From Paragyromitra xinjiangensis (lineage: Eukaryota; Ascomycota; Pezizomycetes; Pezizales; Discinaceae), in assembly GCA_038503065.1 (NCBI GenBank), contig JBCAMK010000018.1:992001-1056000 (forward strand): DNA of 64,000 bases. Direction: 5' to 3'. The notes under the pieces were generated by a model. That model ran no database searches, was not told the DNA's origin, and worked only from the letters and a program-made list of their open reading frames with translations. A program made the translations under genes and the position numbers. Below are positions 47,917 through 59,566 of this stretch, one piece after another (position 1 is the first letter of the stretch; each line of letters opens with the position of its first letter).

Positions 47917-48962
47917 GCGTAGCGCCTAGGGTAAGTAGCCCCATCATCGTGAATTTTGCTTGATTTCTGCTCGTTGCTCACTATCGAAGGTAACTCGAGC
48001 TAGAGGCCATCATGAATAGATGTGAGGGCATGATCAACGCGGGCTCAATTCAACAACAAAAAACGGCGGAAGTAACATTAATCACATACTCCGCATTCTT
48101 TGGTTCTGCTTGGGTTAGGAAATCGCACTGTACGGAGGTTTCTTCTTGAAACAATGGTAATACGGGGGAGGACGGGCTGAAGCATGTGAATAGAAGTAAT
48201 CTTTAAGTCGTTTCTCAACTTCATCCCTCATCACATGTCAGACGATCGGTGATCATCCCGAAAGTTCTTAATTTGATTCCACCTACAGATAGTTTATGCA
48301 CTGCCAGCTTTTCAAAAAAAGATGCTTCCATTACAGAGCCTTGATGTCTATTTGCGACATGTACTAAGCCAGTCATGATCCCAACACCAAATCCTTAAAG
48401 ACAAAAACTCAGCTGAACGTAGCTATCTGGAAGGACAGCAGCAATAATCTACATAAGTGGTGTTGGTAGAATAAAAAAATTCAGTACGAGGTTGATTTTA
48501 CGTGAATGGAAGAACTTGCAAATCCCCAGCCCTAACTAGCCCGCCCTAGAGCGCGTGAAGATCTAGTCCATGAAGTGACAAGATTGGCTAAGGCGAATTT
48601 CTTCCCCTGTTTAAAATACCCCTCTCTAGTGCGAATATTTGTTTCCTTTATCACCTGTCGTTCAGCCACTTGAACACGGCCTTTTGCATTCTCTCCGCTC
48701 ATTTCCTCCTGTTTACGTCATTACTCAGAAATGCATGCTTATTCTATTTTCTAGAATACATGTAATCAATTTGATGGAGCAAGTGAATACCTACCGAATG
48801 GATATGCATCACATTTATCTGATAACTCCACTTGCCCCATCACTTTCAATCCCTATTCATCACCCATAGCATTTTCACCGCCTCCTCCCCCCCAATGTAC
48901 CCACACAACCAATCAACTCCGTTCCTCACTCTAACAAAAATTCTACCTCCCACCAATTAGCA
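47917..48962. other. spacer between the two small paralogues
   Basis: About 1 kb with no gene. One TACATGTA lies at 48757. The last 100 bases are C-rich leader sequence before the second copy. Confidence 0.4.
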
Positions 48963-49157
48963 ATGGCTAAGAAATACTATGTCTACCATTTCGCTCCTAC
49001 GATTGCCAACCCCTATTGGCATTATGGCTTCTACGCGATGAGCCAAAAGACTAGAGATCTCCTAGATATCCGCTACTACCAACCCAAATGGGTCTATAAT
49101 GATAAAACGAGAACATACACTCCGGTTGAACCATGTCACCTTTGGATCCAGAAGTAG
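48963..49157 (+). CDS. small orphan protein B, YQPKW family
   Basis: A 64-residue frame beginning MAKKYYVYHFAPT, the tandem paralogue of the product of 47716-47916 in the same orientation. Blocks WHYGFY, RYYQPKWVYN and KTRTYTP match the first copy. The C-terminus is two residues shorter. As in copy A, GTAAGT follows 13 bases after the stop, so the position of a 3' untranslated intron donor seems conserved too. No signal peptide, no membrane segment, no known domain. The pair probably arose by tandem duplication followed by divergence. Confidence 0.7.
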   Translation: MAKKYYVYHFAPTIANPYWHYGFYAMSQKTRDLLDIRYYQPKWVYNDKTRTYTPVEPCHLWIQK

Positions 49158-50119
49158 TTTTTTTCACAGGGTAAGTGTTGTATTACAAGTTCCTACTATC
49201 CCTAGTTAACGTTATGGGAGGAATCGCGAAGATTCCTGGGAAAGCACCGGGGCTATGAAAGTCACCCATCCAAGTGTCTAAAACTTGCTGGCTCACATGC
49301 TCTATAGTGTAGTGATATCGAGGCCCTCTGACGAAAATAACCACCAGTCATCGATTTCAGGAAATCACTTAGAACTGCTATACTCCTAGGTGGCTAGTAA
49401 GGTGGGATGGGCTGGCTTCCCCACCAAACATCAGCAATACCATATTAAATAGTAAGCACGTGTCAGGTGATACTTCACGATTTGACGAGATCTATAACCA
49501 CGTCGTCAAGCCCAAGCCTGTTTCATCAATTCTAACGGTCAAATATAGCTATGTTTTTGAGTTCTGAATACCTGCTTGCTATTGGCTGCCTTAACGAGTG
49601 ATATTATATGATTTCAAACGACAGGTTGAATTCATCACCTATCACTCGATAGAGTAATCGAGTTATGATTGGACACATCCACATCTCCTAACCCCTTCTC
49701 TCACGTTGCTACTGGAATTAAAGTAAAGGGTTTATTTGGGATAACGATACTAGTACAAGACGTAAAAAAAAGGTTACAAATACAACCTCCCCCTCCATGT
49801 TTTTCCCACTAATTGAATTCCACCCCACCCCCTACTCCAACACCCCGTCATGACATAAGTAGAGCTTCGGGTAATATGGTAACAAATAAACGCTCGCCAG
49901 TAAAACAATACCCTCCCACCCCGCCTAACCACTAACTTTTAATATAAGCCACTGTCATCAAAGCTTTAACCCTTTCAAAGAGTAAAGAAGCAGCCGAACA
50001 AGATACCTAATAACCTTAATAAAAGGGTAAAAAACGAAATATGAAATAAGTGATACAAAGAAATCTAACTCCCTGATCCTCTATCACAACCACACGCCCG
50101 TAAAAGATGTACACCACCA
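49158..50119. other. convergent intergenic region
   Basis: Between the small paralogue B (+) and the SNF2 gene (-). No supported gene; C-rich sequence near 49785-49930. Confidence 0.4.
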
Positions 50120-53100
50120 CTAATCTATCTCCACAACAACCTGAAACTTCCCCGCAGCCGTTCCCTTCTCTATCTTCCCCCTCTTCGCACTCCCGGTGAT
50201 CGCCTCCTCCTTGATGCTCTTCTTCCGCTTAAGATTCTTTGCCGTAGCACCCGTCGCCAACGCCGCGGGGGGGGGATTAACTGTCTTCTTCTTCCCCCTC
50301 AACTTCTTCCCGACCGCCCCGGCAAGCGTAGATGTTACAACTTCAACTTCACCAGCCCAGTCCGCAGGGGTCACCACACCATCACTACCCGGTGCTGTTG
50401 TACCCTCCGTCATACTACCAACCTCTGCGCCTTCCTCCGTGAGCTTTGCGGCTTCGGCTTCGGCGGCTTCGGCCTCCTGGATTTTCATCACGGTGTGGAT
50501 GTCTTCCCACTCTTTTTCCATGTCTTCACATAACTCCCTACCCTCGGGATGTTGTTCGTGATGTTCGATACAGCTTTGGCATTTGACATAGAACGCTTGG
50601 GCGTTGGGTTCGACACCGAGGATGTCGTACTCGATGACATGATCGCCAAGAAGATCTACTTTATCAAAGTCGATACAGTCCTCGCAGTACGCGCTCTCGC
50701 ACCAGCGACAACGGAAGAGCATACCGCCAGCATTGGTTGTCTTTTGGCTGCAGTCTGCACATTGATGTTGGGGACAGTAGAATTGGCCCATTTTGCTGTT
50801 GGTCTTGAGCTGGAATTCTTTCGTGAGACAGGTGTGGTGGTAGGTTCGGGGACAGCCGGAACAGACGACGAGGCTGCCACCGTCGTAGCAGACTTGACAG
50901 TAGTCTTGGTGTTCGATCGGTTTGCGTTTTCGTTTCGTGGGTTCTGCTAGTCGAGGATCCTTTCCGGTCATTGTAGCGACTGCTTCCCATTCGTTGTTCC
51001 CGATTGTCTCTTTCAGGACAGGATGGCCGTCGACCATGACGACGCGCTCCATGCCGAGGCGGCGGGACTCGCGAGTCCATTCGGCTGAGATGTCGTGATT
51101 GCTATTGCGTTTTATGTCACGAACATGATTCTTGCCCTCGAAGACTCTGGTCTCAACCTTCTCCATTTCTGATAACCACTTCTTTTCTTCTTCCTCATCT
51201 GTAGCCCCGGCATCCTCCTCGGACTTGAGTTTAGCAGAGTAGTCGCGGCACTTGCCGATCATAGTGTCCCAATCCCACTTTAGCATCTCCGCGGGATCAA
51301 TCTCCTCCCTCGCGATTGCTCTAGAACCGGATCGCACCAAACTCATGAGCTGGCTGGTCGTGAGATTTGGCAAGACATCCTCCGCGTTCGCCGCAGTCGC
51401 TTTCGATGATGTCGATGTATGGATATCGCGCATCGACTCGGTCACCTTAGCAGAGAGATACAGCTTCTTGCGGATACGACCCATCATTTGTTCCTCGACT
51501 GTGCCTTGGGTGATGAGACGGTAGATCGTGACCTCTTGTGTCTGCCCAATCCGATGAGCGCGAGCTTGCGCCTGCAGATCTGCTTGCGGATTCCAGTCGG
51601 AGTCGAGCATAACTACATTTGAAGCGCTTGCTAAGTTAATACCGAGGCCACCGGCACGGGTAGAGATAAGCATTATCTTATAGTCTGCATCACAGTCAGT
51701 CACTCGCTGTATAAATATAGAGACCAGGCGCTAGGAAGCTTACCCGGATTAGTGTTAAATAGTCTTATGGCAAGATTCCGCCTGGCTCGAGCCGTGCTAC
51801 CATCCAAGCGACCATATCTGAACCTGGTGCCATCTCCGCCCTTGAGCGCCATTAGATCCTCACATACATCTAGCATTTTCGTGAAACCACTGAAGAGCAG
51901 AACTTTCTGTCCCTTTTTGATACACAGCTCTTCGATGAGCTTATCCAATAGAATAAACTTCGAACTAGCAAGGATGACATGCGGGCCATTGATTGGCGGA
52001 AATGGTTCCGCATTCGGTAGAAGGTAAGGATGAGAACAGCACTGGAAATGATTAGTGGGGTTAAAAAGCGTATGAAGGAACATAATATACCTTCCGCAAC
52101 TGCATCAACAAATTCATCAGCTTCTGCCACTGCGTTCCTGTCTTCTCCTTAATTGCTTTCTCCACAATCGCCTTCGTCTCTCCCCATTCCTCACCCTGTT
52201 CCAATCTATCCAATTCTTCGTCCTTAACTAGAACCTTTCCAGGTTCCCCTTTCACTCCCAATTCTTCCTCTTCTTTGATTTTCGCCCCCTTGAATACCGT
52301 CTCCAACATACCCTTATCGAGCCGGGTAAGTAGTCTCTTATACCAAAACCTCTGCATTGGCACAAGCGGTAAATACAGTATTACCTCCGTCTTCAGCGGG
52401 AGACCTAGGTTTACACCCTTACTCTCCTTCATCCTCCTCAACATAAGCAACTCGAGCAGTCGGCGGGCATTATCCATCACACCGAGATCATTTTTCCCAG
52501 CAGTGAGATCGAAAGCATCACTGAAGATCTTGCTTGTGTTGATTGAAAACACCTCCGGATAAAGCCAATGAATCAATGCCCATAACTCTGTCAGATTGTT
52601 CTGCAGCGGCGTGCCAGTCAAGATGAGTCTGTATTCGGCGCTCAAGCCTTGCAGAGCGCTAGCAATGTTCGTCTTGTCGTTCTTGATCTTGTGACCCTCA
52701 TCGAGTACGACGTAGCGCCACACGAATGCGCGTCGAAACCATTGTTTCTCACGCTCAAATACTTCGTAGCTGGTGATGATGACGTCATAACCGGTGCGAG
52801 CCACGCCGTCATCTACAGTGTCTTCGAGGCCGAAGATCTCGCCGCTTTCGGCGACCTTTTTAAGGCGGTCACGTTCCTCAGATGGGCCATGAAGGCGGAG
52901 AACACGGAGGTGGGGAGTCCATTTTTTGCATTCAGAAACCCACGAGGAGACAACGGAGAGGGGACACACAACGAGGAAGGGGCGCTGATGGTCGGGGGGA
53001 TTAGGGGCGTTGGTGGTGAGGTAGGAAAAAAGAGAAAGTGTTTGGAGGGTTTTCCCGAGACCCATTTCGTCACCGAGGATGCCAGAGGCACCGTTGTTGT

Positions 53101-54465
53101 AGAGCCAGACAAGGAAAGAGAGGCCGGAGAGCTGATAGCCTTTCATAGTTGCAGTCACGCTGAAGATTGTTAGTTTATGGGGAGGGAGTAATAATGGGGA
53201 GCTTACCCTGAGGGTTGTTTCTCGAGTAGTTTATATGGTACAGCTTCAGCCACTAGGGGGATGTTGGTCTTTTCTATAACCTCCTCAGGCTTCGCCGCCG
53301 TATCTTCTGTACCACTCATCGAGGTATCTCTGCTCTCCTCTGCCTTCATCTCGCCGTCCTGAGCATCCTTCTCTTTCTTCACCACAAATTTAGCCCTCAA
53401 TTTTTGAATATAATTATTCTCCGGCAACAATGTCTCAAACAAGTGCCCATACTGCACCAGAAACCGTTCCCGCTTTCTCATGGTCTCTTCAATCCCCTTC
53501 CTAATTTCCCCTCGCACTGTTTTGACATCGCCTTCATCGAGCCAGCCCTCCTGTTCATCTCCCTCCTGGCCGTCATCCTTCACGAAACACTTGTTCCCCG
53601 CTTTGACGCATCCAGAGCATTTTGGCTTCTTCCGATCACATTTCCTCCTTGAGGCCCTGCACGCCGCACAGGCCTTCCCCGGAGAAAGCCGCTTCCCTTT
53701 TCCCTGTTTTTGACGACTCAAAGCAGGGGCGGATTTGCGCCGCCTATGACCTAATGCCCTGTCGGTAGAAATATAGTCCCTCAGGCCTTCGGGCATGACC
53801 AGGCTCGCCCGGGGTCTAAGAGAATGGCGCCCATTACCCCCACGTTCTGGCTCGGGTGAGCGGTCTAGAGAAAGTAGGCTCGTGGATTGAGTTGAATCCG
53901 CGTCTTCGGCGTCTTCGTAGGAGCCTTCGTCGTCTGAGGCTTCGTCATTGTCGTCGTCATTGTCGTCCGCGTAGGATGAAAGACTTACCCGTGGGCGGAG
54001 GGAGCGGCCTTTGCGAGGAGATGGAGTGCCTGCTGCTGTAGGGATAGTTTTGGAGGTTGACCCTGGGGCGGAGGCGGTCACGCGACCTGAAGAGCGCCGT
54101 GCTGTGGAGGAGAGTTTAGAACGCGCCATGACGTCTTCTCCGTCGGAGAGGAGGTCGATTGGGGAGTTGTAGGCGTTGGTGTAATTGAAGCAAGAGGGGG
54201 AGGAGGGGGAGGAGGAGGAAAACGAGCGTGAGAGGAAAGCAGAGGGCAAGGGGGAGGGGGGGAATGTAGAGGAGGGAAGAGGAGAGGAAGAGGAAGAAGG
54301 GGGCCCTGGTCCTTGTGGTGCACGTGTGGCGGCGCGCCCTGAGAGCGAGGGAAAGGAGCTAGCGGAGAGATGGTTTGTCATCAGGGGAAGACCCACGCTA
54401 GAAGAGGATCTCGATAGCGGAGGAGGAGAGGGCGAGTCGAGAATCACAATGGGGATAGAGGCCAT
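50120..54465 (-). CDS. SNF2-family chromatin remodeller with Zn2Cys6 and PHD finger
   Basis: Four exons on the minus strand, 54465-53207, 53159-52091, 52041-51744 and 51684-50120, give 1396 residues. The N-terminal 250 residues are low-complexity Ser/Pro and acidic. Next is [11 protein letters not shown] followed by [11 protein letters not shown] (about 262-290), a perfect C-x2-C-x6-C-x6-C-x2-C-x6-C zinc cluster. The ATPase core has [37 protein letters not shown] and [13 protein letters not shown] finger follows (from about 1137: [16 protein letters not shown], then YHHTC and FYCPQH) with further Cys pairs. The protein should use ATP to move or evict nucleosomes, targeted through the PHD finger. 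The start at MASIPIVIL is preferred; an in-frame ATG lies 15 codons upstream. The last junction could be placed at a different AG; the chosen one gives [11 protein letters not shown]. Confidence 0.9.
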
Positions 54466-55166
54466 ACTTCTGGTACTGCTATGAAGGGACAAACAATAGG
54501 TGACAAACATCCATCTATTGAAGGAAACGGTTTTGTTTGCCCAGTTCTACTGCAAACTCCAACAAAAACACTTTACGCACAAAGGCGCGTCTCTCGGCCC
54601 TCCAGTGTGTCGCGTATCCTTCAATTTTCATCTAGGCTGCCCCTGTGTGCCTGGCTTCTGTCGCCCCTGTTGCTGCTGCTGTTGCCTCCCCTTATGCATT
54701 ATGCAGACTCGTTAAAAATAGTTTTTCTTCTTTTTGCACTTCTCCCACCCAACAATACGCTTATTCACCGCATCTCAGGCACACTCGGGAAATTAATCTC
54801 TCGGTTTGCAGATGATGCAGGTTTGTTCGGGTCGGCCCGATTATCTGCACCTCGCAGCGTGGTTGGAGTGGAGGTGTCGGAATCTAGCTGTGGTCGTGCA
54901 TCGCTGATAATAGATGGGATGGATGGTTGGGCGATATCTATACTGAGATGGAGATATTCTCTTCTGCTACACTCTAACCCCATGGATAGCCAGAACCAAA
55001 TATTCCCAATCGTGGCACTGAGATTCACATCTCAGTGTTTCGTTTCACAGTCCGTGTAACTCCAACACTAGCTACGTCATAATCCCTGTCACTCCCACCT
55101 TCAGTCCCGACCTCACCTCTTCTCTTAATCCCCCCATTCCTTCTCATCCCAAGGACAACTCACACA
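54466..55166. promoter_or_regulatory. divergent intergenic region
   Basis: Should contain the promoters of the SNF2 gene (-) and the GILT-like gene (+). A 192-codon open frame (54481-55059) crosses it but shows no domain and overlaps the SNF2 leader, so it is not called. Confidence 0.4.
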
Positions 55167-55975
55167 ATGTCCACCCGTTCCACCATCTTCACTATATTCC
55201 TCGTCATCGCCTTACTCGCGAGCACATTCACCCTCATAACCCTCAAATCCAACCACTATGCAGAACTGTCACCACTACTCAGGCCAACCCCCACAGAACA
55301 ACCCCACAAAGTCCCTCTCGAGATCCACATAATGTCCAAATGCCCTGACGCCAAAGACTGTCTCGAAGACCTAATATCCCCCTCCATGGACGAAATATCC
55401 AACCTCGTCAACTTCCGCATGAGTTTCATCGGACGGCACATCTCCCCCTCTACACATATCCACAAAAGCTAACACTCCCTAGGCCCGCAGAAGCTGGTGT
55501 CTCTTGTCTCCACGGCCCTTCGGAATGTCTTTCAAACACAATCCATCTCTGCGCTTCCCATATCTACCCCGTTTCTATATCTCTTCCTTTCTCACTTTGT
55601 TTAACGCACAACTATACTCTTCTCCCGCAGCAGGGGTTTATTGAGTCATGTGCTACAGACCATAGCGTTAACTTTACGAAATTGAACGAGTGTATCTCGG
55701 ATATTGGCCCTCGTGGGGGAATGAACCTATTGACCAAGAGTGTGCAGCGCTCGCGAAGGGTTGGTGCTGAGGTGAGCTGTACAGTTAGGGTGGATAAGAA
55801 AAAATGGTGTATCAGGGATGGGGGGGAGTGGAAGGAGTGTAAAGGTGGCGCGGAGCCGCAGGATTTAGTAGATCATGTTAAGGAGTTGTATCGAGAGAAG
55901 AATGGACAGAAGAGGGTGGGGTTGGTACGACAGGGTGGGGAGTATGTGGGGCGGCGAGAGATGGAAGCTTTTTGA
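55167..55975 (+). CDS. GILT-like thiol reductase, membrane-anchored
   Basis: Two exons, 55167-55435 and 55483-55975, give 253 residues. Residues 6-26 (TIFTIFLVIALLASTFTLITL) are a signal anchor. KVPLEIHIMSKCPDAKDC carries the fungal form of the redox site (Cys59, Cys65). GVSCLHGPSECLSN is the GILT signature region. Further Cys in FIESCATDH, LNECISDIG and KKWCIRDGGEW fit disulfide-bonded family members. The intron (47 nt) has a good CTAAC branch site and a TAG end, but no GT is available near the join. The frame requires a GC start (CG|GCACAT), giving IGR-PAEAGVSC. Known animal GILT reduces disulfides in lysosomes; the vacuolar or secretory role in fungi is inferred. Confidence 0.85.
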
Positions 55976-56555
55976 CTGTTTTATAGCGTCTGGTAATAGG
56001 ATATTGAGCTTTTATAGCGGATACCAAGCCCGCTATCCCCTGTCTTATGACACAAAAATATGGGGGCCGAGTGACCAGTAGTGATTTGTGTCGAGATTTT
56101 ATCGTGATACGTTCCAATATATTCCTCTATTTCTTCTCATCTATCAAGTATGGCTTTTTAGATTGTGTACACAAAAGCTTCACCCACGAGACCATAGACA
56201 TCACGTCATTCAATCACCACTCCGCCACCACTCAAAATCTCAATAGCACTAAGATTAACTACTCTTCCATAGAACTAGTAACGTAACTGAAGGGATTGCT
56301 ATGCTATAGAGCTCGGGCACATATAGTTTACCTCCGTATAACGAAGTACCTCATCAAAGACCAAAGAATGACAGACTGAAGAGACAAAATAGTGAGTATC
56401 CTGAACCTGTAAGGTAGTTTCCCTGCTTCAATAAACTGGTAAAGTGTCAGTAGCTGTCTTTAGAACTGCTATTTAAGGTTCGCTATCAGGTTGCTCTAGG
56501 CCTTATCTTTTTGCTGGTTGCGTGACGGCTCAAAGACCCAAGCTTGGGAATCCTC
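55976..56555. other. intergenic region
   Basis: The 3' flank of the GILT-like gene and AT-rich sequence. No gene seen. Confidence 0.4.
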
Positions 56556-57085
56556 TATAGTGGATAAATCGTTTAAGGTGTACCTATACTAGTATGTGAC
56601 CTATAGTGTAGCCAAGACTTGGCATTTTGAGGCGCCAAGCCACGTCTAAATCTACTAAGCAGCTTCAACAAATACTGTTAAAACAAATCCATTTCTTTGC
56701 CTAAGGGCAGCTCATAGGCCTAGGCCAAAAAGGTTATACATTAATACTTGTGAGTTTTTAAACTTTTCCCCTGGAGTTTTAGTCGAATTTTGGTTTTTTT
56801 GGGGAAAAAACCCTGCAAATGAGTTTGGGTAGACTCTCAGCTGCCAGCCCTTATGATGCACTTTTTCATTTTAGCGAGGTTTCCCGCCAAATCACCACCA
56901 AAAACTCAGAACTTCAAAAATCTATAACTCCACAAAAATACCATATTTTAACAAAAACTCTCTAGCAGGACTTTATTTGTCACCTAATAATTGCCTATAT
57001 AGAGCCACTTTCCCAATTAAATAATTTCTCGTTGTGAAATAAGCGAGCAAAAAAGAGGTACACCTTAATCGATTCATCCACCATA
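56556..57085. mobile_element. DNA-transposon-like element with 30-nt terminal inverted repeats
   Basis: Left terminus 56556-56585 and right terminus 57056-57085 are inverted copies, with consensus words GTGGATRAATCG and TTAAGGTGTACCT and about three mismatches. The 530-bp body has no open frame of note. Most likely a non-autonomous DNA transposon. Confidence 0.65.
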
Positions 57086-57312
57086 TATTATCTACGACCA
57101 TGCGGGTCTTATTGGATCAGCTTACCCAGTAGCCCACTATTTAGGCAAGCTGTGATCTCACGCTACCCAACCCTAGTTTCCGCTTTTGTACGGGCCGTAC
57201 GGTCTTAGCTCATAAGACTGATTGAATATGTGTTGTAAGGCTACAACGCGTCTCCATTCATATGTATGTATGTACTTTGCTAACTAAGAGATTGGTTATC
57301 AATAGATTGGTC
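57086..57312. other. repeat-region spacer
   Basis: No gene or clear repeat pair seen in this short spacer between two inverted-repeat elements. Confidence 0.35.
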
Positions 57313-57537
57313 TACTCGTGATACCATTGGGTATTCAATGATACAGGGATTCTAATGAAGGGGGATGTCCTATTAGGCGAGCAAGACCCAAGGCGGCGAT
57401 GTATAGCACCGCCACTTCGTTGATCAAGCCATTTATGGGAGTTTTCGAACTGTCGATGCCGCTTCTCACCATATTCGCCCCATATTTTGATTGGTTCGAA
57501 TCCCTGTATCATTGAATACCCGATTGCATAACGAGTA
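57313..57537. mobile_element. hairpin MITE, TACTCGT ends
   Basis: Arms 57313-57352 and 57498-57537 are inverted copies; the inner 24 nt are perfect (GGGTATTCAATGATAC...). The tips are TACTCGTGAT and its partner TAACGAGTA. Length 225 bp with a non-coding core. Shares its tip with the elements at 59995 and 61588. Confidence 0.75.
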
Positions 57538-59460
57538 GGACTCTGGGTTAGGTTAGAGGCAAGTGTTAGCTTAAACTACATGTAGTCCATTAGAGGATAT
57601 CCTATCACCTCGCCCTCCACCACGTGGACACCACACACCCAGCTCAACCGACCTACTTACTCGGTATATTGTATGTGCATACCAGTTAACCTCAAGCACT
57701 GCGAAATCTAACCTCTTTCTCACACCTGTTATTGACAGACGGAGAGGAGCAATACCACAAAATCAAATGGGACTGGTGGATAGAAGATTAAACTTTCACT
57801 ATGAGGAATTATCAATCTCATCTACCTATCCATTCAATACTTATAAGGATCTATAGGCCAAAGTATCCACCAAACCCATGCCTGGGGAATTGTCTGTCTG
57901 ATCACTAAAATTTCCCCATGAATCCCAATACGCTCTAGCTCGGGCAACTGTACCCACTATCCGACTAAAGGCCCCAGGTTCAAATCCTGTAAGGGGCGAC
58001 TCACTAGAATGTATCCTTGGCTTGGCAAGTTTGGCAAGGCTGCACTCCGCGTCCACAGAGTTTTCAGCCTAATTTGCCACCTGTGAAACCTCTAGTGTTA
58101 CACTATGCTACTCGGTAGAGGAAGAAAAGCTGGTTAAATATTTTGCCATAGTCTAGCGCTAAATCTGAGCGTTGGGCAGGTAGAGGCGGAAAATATAACT
58201 CAAAGACTCAAAGAAGTGCCGAGTGATTTGTGGTGAGATAAATAACGGAAGGTAAGTTTTCTTAGCAAAAATTTTGAACCCTTCCGTTCCTCGTATTAGT
58301 CCACTCATGAACCACACCTGCCGCCTACCCCCCATATAATTCTTACCTCCTCCATATATATTCTCGACTATTATCACAAAGGAGCAATGGTTGCTATGTC
58401 GCTACCCCATGCACTACCGTAACACAACCGGTATAACAAAGCGGACTGAGTCAGGCAGTTTGAAATTGGCCTCCAAAGAAGCCGCAAAGCCTAAAGATAT
58501 TTTTTACCCATCTGTTTTTCCCTACGGAAGTTTCTGTCCAGGAATTTTCATTAGGCTATTTCAACAACTTACATCCGCTGCAACCGTCTCAGATGCACCC
58601 AGTACTCGTATTATAGGCCATATTACATACTGCATAGCTAGGTTCAGACCCTAGTTCGCCGCAGCTGCTTTACCCGGGCCCGAAGATGGTAACGCAGGGC
58701 GTGTAACTTGAAGAAAGATAAAATATCTTCCGGAAGTATGGCTTCGGCCTTCACCGGGTACAGGCAATGGTACACAGTTATTGAACCGATCATCAAGACC
58801 TATTAAAGTGACGTAATAATGAGTGCGATAAAGCGGATAGAAACACGATGTTTCGCAACAGGAAAGAGCGTGATATCCAAAGTGTTATCCTTACACGTTA
58901 ATCATTGTTGCACTTCCGTGATATATTGCGCGATGAAATTTCTAACTTTTGCACTTATTGCTCGCACTCCTGAAAGAAAAGGCCCCAATCTTTCTCTAAC
59001 ATTTCATCATATCCCTGAACACTATGAAATGAGACTTTTTGTAGATTCCTTGAGCACTAAGTACCAGGCCTGCCCGTGCTCTAGGCTGGAAATACTATAT
59101 GAATTTATAATAGAGGTTAACGTTTGTCCCTGAACTGAGCCGTATGCCATATACCATGATTACACCACGCCTGAAAATTTGAAAGCCGTGAATATATATC
59201 CATGTTCCCCATAGGTCTGTCTTCAGGTAGACCCAATCGATCTTATCTAGTTCCTATATTTCGATTCATTCCTAGTGCTAACCAATGTTTATATCTAGGC
59301 ACATCAGTAAGATAAACTCCCTCCGCCCAGAACCAGAAACTGTACAGAATTCTACCATGACAAAACCATCGTATATAAATAAACGAGTGATAACTTATGA
59401 CTAGTCCTAGCGTTGACCGCCGCTTAGTAAGAACAAACACCCTGCTCATGAAAAATTATG
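57538..59460. other. gene-free repeat-region DNA with tRNA-like words
   Basis: No gene supported. One TACATGTA at 57577. At 57936-57987 the words TAGCTCGGGCAACTG and GGTTCAAATCC resemble RNA polymerase III A and B boxes at tRNA-like spacing, but acceptor ends do not pair. At 58632-58650 CTAGGTTCAGACCCTAG forms a T-arm-like hairpin. These may be remnants of a tRNA-derived SINE. Confidence 0.35.
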
Positions 59461-59566
59461 TGCTAGGGCCAGACACATGAAGGTGGAACAGGTCTCACAC
59501 TTTTGTATGGTGACCTCGCAGAACGGAAAATTCCGGTGTTCCATCTCCACTACCCTGACCCGAGTA
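59461..59566 (-). mobile_element. degenerate MITE, inverted copy of the 62823 element
   Basis: The reverse complement of this segment aligns with 62823-62929 at roughly three-quarters identity. Shared words are GGAGATGGAACA and GAGACCTGTT. The end at 59566 carries TACTCGGGTCA (on the minus strand); the other tip has decayed. Confidence 0.6.

Noticed and set aside
50196..53173. Long plus-strand frames inside the SNF2 gene
   Set aside because: They are shadows of the real minus-strand coding sequence, with Ser/Val-rich translation and no motifs.
54481..55059. 192-codon frame upstream of the GILT-like gene
   Set aside because: It starts next to the SNF2 start region on the other strand, has no domain, and fills the space expected to be a divergent promoter.
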